The notes under the pieces: generated by a model
What the model was told of the DNA's origin: nothing
Database searches by the model: none
Seen by the model: only the letters and a program-made list of their open reading frames with translations
Position numbers and translations under genes: made by a program
Origin: Alicycliphilus denitrificans_A
GTDB taxonomy: Bacteria; Pseudomonadota; Gammaproteobacteria; Burkholderiales; Burkholderiaceae_C
NCBI RefSeq assembly: GCF_044792555.1
Contig: NZ_CP126238.1
Span: 496,001-560,000 of the forward strand
Length of the DNA stretch: 64,000 nucleotides
Reading direction: 5' to 3'
Shown: positions 61,004 through 64,000 of the stretch, piece by piece
Position numbering within the stretch: position 1 is the first letter of the stretch
Layout: each line of letters begins with the position of its first letter

Positions 61004-61984
61004 ATGAGGATCAAGACCGTACTGGCCGCCGTGGCCCTGGCCCTGGGTTTTGCGGGGGCCGCACAGGCGCAGACGGGCAGCTACCCCAGCCGCCCCATCA
61101 CCCTGGTGGTGCCGGCCGGCGCCGGCGGCGGCACGGACGTGGTGGCGCGCGTGCTGGCCGATGAGCTGGGCAAGCGCCTGGGCCAGGCGGTGATAGTGGA
61201 CAACAAGACGGGGGCATCGGGCATGCTCGGCACCCAGGCCGTGGCCCGCGCCGCGCCCGACGGCTACACGCTGCTGGTGGCCTATTCCACGCCCGTGTTC
61301 TACGCCCATCACATCTTCGCCAAGGTGCCCTACAACATCCGCAAGGACTTCGAGTTCATCACCCAGCTGGCGGCCACCAGCCTGGTGATGATGGTGAATG
61401 CCAATGTGCCGGTGAAGAACATGAAGGAATTCATGGCCTGGGCGCAGCAGAACAAGGGCAAGCTCAACTATGGCTCCTACGGCCAGGGTTCGGCCGGGCA
61501 CCTGATGAGCGCCTATCTGAGCGACTCGCGCAAGCTGGACATGACCCACATCCCGTACAAGAGCGAGGCGCCGCATATCCAGGACCTGGCCGCCGGCATG
61601 GTGCCCTGGGGCCTGGGCACGATCGCGGCGGCCCAGGGCGTGCTCAAGGACCAGCGCGTGCGGCCTATTGCCATCTTCGGCCCCAAGCGCCTGGCCGAGC
61701 TGCCCGACGTGGCCACCATGGCCGAGCAGGGCTTTCCTGACCCCGAATTCAACACCGTCGCCTGGTTCACCCTGCTGGCGCCCGCGGGCACGCCCAAGCC
61801 CATAGTCCAGCGGCTGGAAAAAGAGGCCGTGGAGATCATCCATTCCACCGCCATGAAGGCGCGCTTCCAGGTCTTTGGCCTGGAGGCGGTCAAGGGCGGG
61901 GCGGAGCAGTTCCGCAAGGATTTCGACGCCGTGGACCCGGTGATCCAGAAGCTGGTGAAGATCTCCGGCGCCAAGATGGATTGA
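61004..61984 (+). CDS. Bug-type tripartite tricarboxylate receptor, copy 3
   Basis: A 326-residue periplasmic receptor: signal peptide MRIKTVLAAVALALGFAGAA with AQAQ cleavage, SYPSRPITLVVPAGAGGGTD, VDNKTGASGMLGTQAVAR, YTLLVAYSTPVFYAHHIFAK, LAPAGTPKPIVQRLEKEAV. Orphan again: no TctAB nearby. GGAG lies nine bases before ATG 61004. Ends immediately before the srkA 3'-end remnant, so it originally converged with srkA. Confidence 0.92.
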   Translation: MRIKTVLAAVALALGFAGAAQAQTGSYPSRPITLVVPAGAGGGTDVVARVLADELGKRLGQAVIVDNKTGASGMLGTQAVARAAPDGYTLLVAYSTPVFYAHHIFAKVPYNIRKDFEFITQLAATSLVMMVNANVPVKNMKEFMAWAQQNKGKLNYGSYGQGSAGHLMSAYLSDSRKLDMTHIPYKSEAPHIQDLAAGMVPWGLGTIAAAQGVLKDQRVRPIAIFGPKRLAELPDVATMAEQGFPDPEFNTVAWFTLLAPAGTPKPIVQRLEKEAVEIIHSTAMKARFQVFGLEAVKGGAEQFRKDFDAVDPVIQKLVKISGAKMD

Positions 61985-61997
61985 TTGCGGCGGGCTT

Positions 61998-62067
61998 TCA
62001 GGCGGCCAGCGGCTCATCCCGCATGGCCGCTTGCTGTTTATGCAGCATGGCCACCTGACGCGCCAGT
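61998..62067 (-). pseudogene. Remnant of the srkA 3' end (left copy)
   Basis: On the minus strand the last codons read QVAMLHKQQAAMRDEPLAA and a stop, aligning with QVDMLREQIEAMREEPLTA and the stop of the srkA gene at 63787. DNA matches at about 55 of 70 positions with one single-base deletion. Homology stops at about 62067. It looks like the old end of srkA left behind when a cassette entered, with the right copy replacing it. Confidence 0.65.
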
Positions 62068-62237
62068 CCTGATCAAAGATAGAGCTTGTCGAGCCAAGCC
62101 TGGGCATTTTGCTACTAAATGCATTGCATGATCTGGTCGATTCATAGACCAGCAAAAGACAGATCGCTACGAGCCGTAACACGGCGTTTAAAGGGCCTTT
62201 TAGCATTGCGCTGTCTGAATTATCAAGAAGGTGTTGC

Positions 62238-63470
62238 ATGAGGAATGCACGCGCAATTTGGCCTGCCAAGGCCCTGGGCTGGTCTGGAATGGGCTTGATT
62301 GCTGCTGGCTTGGCAGCGTGCGGCGGAGGGGGTGGTGGCGACAACGCCTCTCAGCAAGGCTCGCTCAAGCTGGCCATGACCGATGCGCCAGCGTGTGGCT
62401 ATGACCATGTCTACGTCACCGTCACCAAAATCCGCGTACATCAGAGCGCCTCGGCGGACAGCGGCGACGCCGGCTGGAGCGAACTGCTTATTCCACCCCG
62501 GCGCATTGACCTGTTCGGGCTGACGAATGGCGTACTACAAGAGCTGGGAACACTGCCGCTACCGGCTGGCAACTACCAGCAGATCCGTCTGGTGCTGGCC
62601 GACAACCCTTCCAAGCCGACGCCGGCCAATCCGCTGGCAAATGCCCTGGTGCCATTGGGTTCGACCAACGAGATCGCGCTGACCACGCCCAGCGGCCAGC
62701 AGAGTGGTTTCAAGCTGAAGGCCAACTTCAATGTGACGGGTGGCCAGGTTGCCGATATGGTGCTGGACTTCGATGCCTGCAAGTCCATCGTCAAGGCTGG
62801 CAACTCCGGCAATTACAACCTGAAGCCCGTGGTTGCCGTGATAAAGCGGCTGACCACAGAGATTGTGGGCTATGTGGATCCGGCTCTGGCCTCCAGCGTC
62901 GTGGTGTCCACGCGTGACCCGGACAACAACCTCCGCGCCACGGTGCCGAATGCCACCACGGGCAAGTTCGTGCTGGCCTATCTGCCGGAACACACCAACT
63001 ACACCGTGGTGGTCGCAGGCCAGAACCTGACCACCGCAGCGGTGACTGGCGTGCCGGTATCGATCGCCGCCGGCACCACAACGCTCAACACACCGACAAC
63101 CCCGATCCCGATGCTTGCATCCGCATCGGCGATCGTCTCGGGCACCGTGACAAATGCGTCCAACACGCCTTTGACGGACGCTGCCGTGAATGCCCAGCAG
63201 GTACTCAGTGCAGGCCAGAAGCTGGATGTCGCATGGACCTTGGTCGATCCCACCAATGCAAGCTATAGCCTGGCCCTTCCTCTGGTTGCACCCAATAAAG
63301 CTCCATACGTAGCGAACGGCCCGTTGATGTTCACCGCAGATACCGCAGTAGCAGGCCAGTACAACATCTTGGGCAGCGCAACCGGCTACACCATCCAGAA
63401 CACCGCACCGGCAGTCACACTGACCACCCCCAATAGCGTCACAACCAAGAAGCTGGAGCTGGCACCCTGA
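62238..63470 (+). CDS. DUF4382 domain lipoprotein
   Basis: A 410-residue lipoprotein: signal peptide ending in LAAC lipobox, poly-Gly stretch GGGGGG, then the DUF4382 domain from about residue 40 to 180 (GSLKLAMTDAPACGYDHVYV, VTKIRVHQS, RIDLFGLTNGVLQELGTLPL, NYQQIRLVLADN, VLDFDACKSIVKAGNSGNYN, LKPVVAVIKR). The second half has carboxypeptidase-regulatory or surface-type beta repeats (SAIVSGTVTNASNTPLTDAA). Probably cell-surface exposed. Its G+C is visibly lower than its neighbours (58-60% in two lines I counted, 77% in a line of the adjacent Bug gene), suggesting later arrival. Confidence 0.88.
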   Translation: MRNARAIWPAKALGWSGMGLIAAGLAACGGGGGGDNASQQGSLKLAMTDAPACGYDHVYVTVTKIRVHQSASADSGDAGWSELLIPPRRIDLFGLTNGVLQELGTLPLPAGNYQQIRLVLADNPSKPTPANPLANALVPLGSTNEIALTTPSGQQSGFKLKANFNVTGGQVADMVLDFDACKSIVKAGNSGNYNLKPVVAVIKRLTTEIVGYVDPALASSVVVSTRDPDNNLRATVPNATTGKFVLAYLPEHTNYTVVVAGQNLTTAAVTGVPVSIAAGTTTLNTPTTPIPMLASASAIVSGTVTNASNTPLTDAAVNAQQVLSAGQKLDVAWTLVDPTNASYSLALPLVAPNKAPYVANGPLMFTADTAVAGQYNILGSATGYTIQNTAPAVTLTTPNSVTTKKLELAP

Positions 63471-63508
63471 GGAGGCAAGATAAAGAAATCAAATAACAAG
63501 GATCAACG

Positions 63509-63658
63509 ATGAAGCAACTTTTAGGACTCCTGGTGGTTGTGAGCACCCTGCTGGGCGGGTGTGCTGTCTATACCCCAAGTGGTGCTGTCATAGTGGACAG
63601 CCCTAGAGGTGGGGGCAATTTCTGCCCGCCGGGTCAGGCAAAGAAAGGCAATTGCTGA
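63509..63658 (+). CDS. 49-residue lipoprotein with C-terminal Cys/Gly motif
   Basis: ATG 63509 encodes MKQLLGLLVVVSTLLGGC (lipobox LGGC, Cys18), then a short tail ending NFCPPGQAKKGNC. AAGGATC precedes the start. The Phe-Cys-Pro-Pro-Gly-Gln-Ala-Lys-Lys-Gly ending occurs in several small envelope proteins and in RcnB-like contexts; function unknown. It is cotranscribed with the DUF4382 gene (38-base gap) and followed by a strong terminator. Confidence 0.72.
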   Translation: MKQLLGLLVVVSTLLGGCAVYTPSGAVIVDSPRGGGNFCPPGQAKKGNC

Positions 63659-63693
63659 GAGCCTTGTCCACATAAAAGAACCGCATCAGCGGT

Positions 63694-63730
63694 AATGCCG
63701 TTCACTTCAGCCAGTGAACGGCATTTTGTT
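63694..63730 (+). terminator. Rho-independent terminator of the DUF4382 cassette
   Basis: A 13-bp perfect stem AATGCCGTTCACT (63694-63706)/AGTGAACGGCATT (63713-63725) with a 6-base loop, followed by TTGTT. It ends the two-gene unit before srkA. Confidence 0.85.
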
Positions 63731-63786
63731 GCTGGATTTGCTTCAAGCTCATGTCTTTTTCCTGGCATCGAGGAATCCACCGCTGT

Positions 63787-64000
63787 CACGCGGTCAGTGG
63801 CTCCTCCCGCATGGCCTCAATCTGTTCGCGCAGCATGTCTACCTGCCCGCGCCAGTAGTCGCTGCTGCCGAACCAGGGGAAGTTGAGCGGGAAGATCGGG
63901 TCGGCCCAGCGCCGTGCCAGCCAGGCGCTGTAGTGGATCAGGCGCAGGGTGCGCAGCGGCTCGATCAGCGCCAGTTCGCGCCGGTCGAAGGCCCGCAGTT
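63787..64000 (-). CDS. srkA: Stress response kinase A, C-terminal part (cut by window edge)
   Basis: Only the last 71 codons are in the window (the 5' part lies beyond 64000). The peptide reads LRAFDRRELALIEPLRTLRL, IHYSAWLARRWADP, FPWFGSSDYWRGQVDMLREQ, IEAMREEPLTA. This matches the C terminus of SrkA (YihE), an aminoglycoside phosphotransferase-fold Ser/Thr kinase that limits stress-induced cell death. The stop at 63787-63789 lies in the right copy of the duplicated 3' end. Confidence 0.88.

Noticed and set aside
62072..62150. Possible thirteenth copy of the palindromic repeat (ATAGAGCTTG...)
   Set aside because: Lacks the GCGCTT/AAGCGC inner arms; similarity is too weak to count.

Overview
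The window is a piece of a G+C-rich betaproteobacterial chromosome. The best fit is family Comamonadaceae (Acidovorax / Alicycliphilus / Delftia / Comamonas relatives). Three things point there: the many Bug-type solute receptors without a cognate transporter, the DUF3567, DUF1840 and DUF3108 families, and a dispersed palindromic repeat (outer arms ATAGCT/AGCTAT, inner arms GCGCTT/AAGCGC) in at least twelve places. I found no rRNA, tRNA or CRISPR array. Almost all of it is tightly packed core metabolism. The accessory parts are the left edge (broken integrase and transposase) and the right edge (a lower-G+C lipoprotein cassette beside srkA).

Layout. 1-1.8 kb: 5' fragment of a tyrosine integrase fused to a decayed IS1634-like transposase. 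1.8-4.5 kb: CotH-like lipoprotein and proC. 4.6-8.6 kb: glycerol block, glpR-glpK divergent from glpD, with a readable promoter and putative operator between. 8.6-11 kb: UDP-glucose dehydrogenase and a UDP-glucuronate epimerase-like gene, for acidic polysaccharide precursors. 11.2-13.9 kb: rsmI, yraN, diaA, dolP, the same order as the E. coli yra locus. 13.9-17.8 kb: a dehydrogenase, then pilT, a cyclic-nucleotide-binding protein and pilU for twitching motility, ending in a strong terminator. 17.8-27.5 kb: yggS, an aminotransferase, marC-like, glcD-like, a LysR regulator with purU, a GGDEF-EAL protein and a ChaN-like lipoprotein.

27.6-40.2 kb: class II ribonucleotide reductase nrdJ with paired NrdR boxes, a nitroreductase-hemerythrin pair, DUF3567 and DUF3108 genes, an FAH-family hydrolase, a molybdopterin oxidoreductase, an M20 amidohydrolase, an acyl-CoA-binding protein, a metallo-aminopeptidase lipoprotein, tag, and a 53-residue basic protein. 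40.4-44.2 kb: cyclopropane fatty acid synthase, DUF1840 and two Bug receptors. 44.4-53.1 kb: a seven-gene block in which a complete Liv-type ABC importer is bracketed by two acyl-adenylating enzymes, suggesting uptake and CoA activation of an organic acid. 53.3-56.7 kb: ExeA/GspA and GspB-like secretion accessory proteins and a Crp/Fnr regulator. 56.7-58.3 kb: a tight operon of a cupredoxin, a LolA/DUF1571-like protein and a SRPBCC protein. 58.5-60.5 kb: htpG behind a clear sigma-32-type promoter. 60.5-64 kb: glycine-rich lipoprotein, third Bug receptor, and a DUF4382 lipoprotein plus a 49-residue lipoprotein lying between two copies of the srkA 3' end.

The most interesting items are: two repeat copies that sit inside genes and are translated in the same frame; the probable cassette insertion at srkA; the cupredoxin operon; the Liv/CoA-ligase block, one of whose ligases lacks the usual P-loop; and the promoter architectures of nrdJ, htpG and glpD. 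Start sites, functions and promoters are read by eye and not verified by any search.
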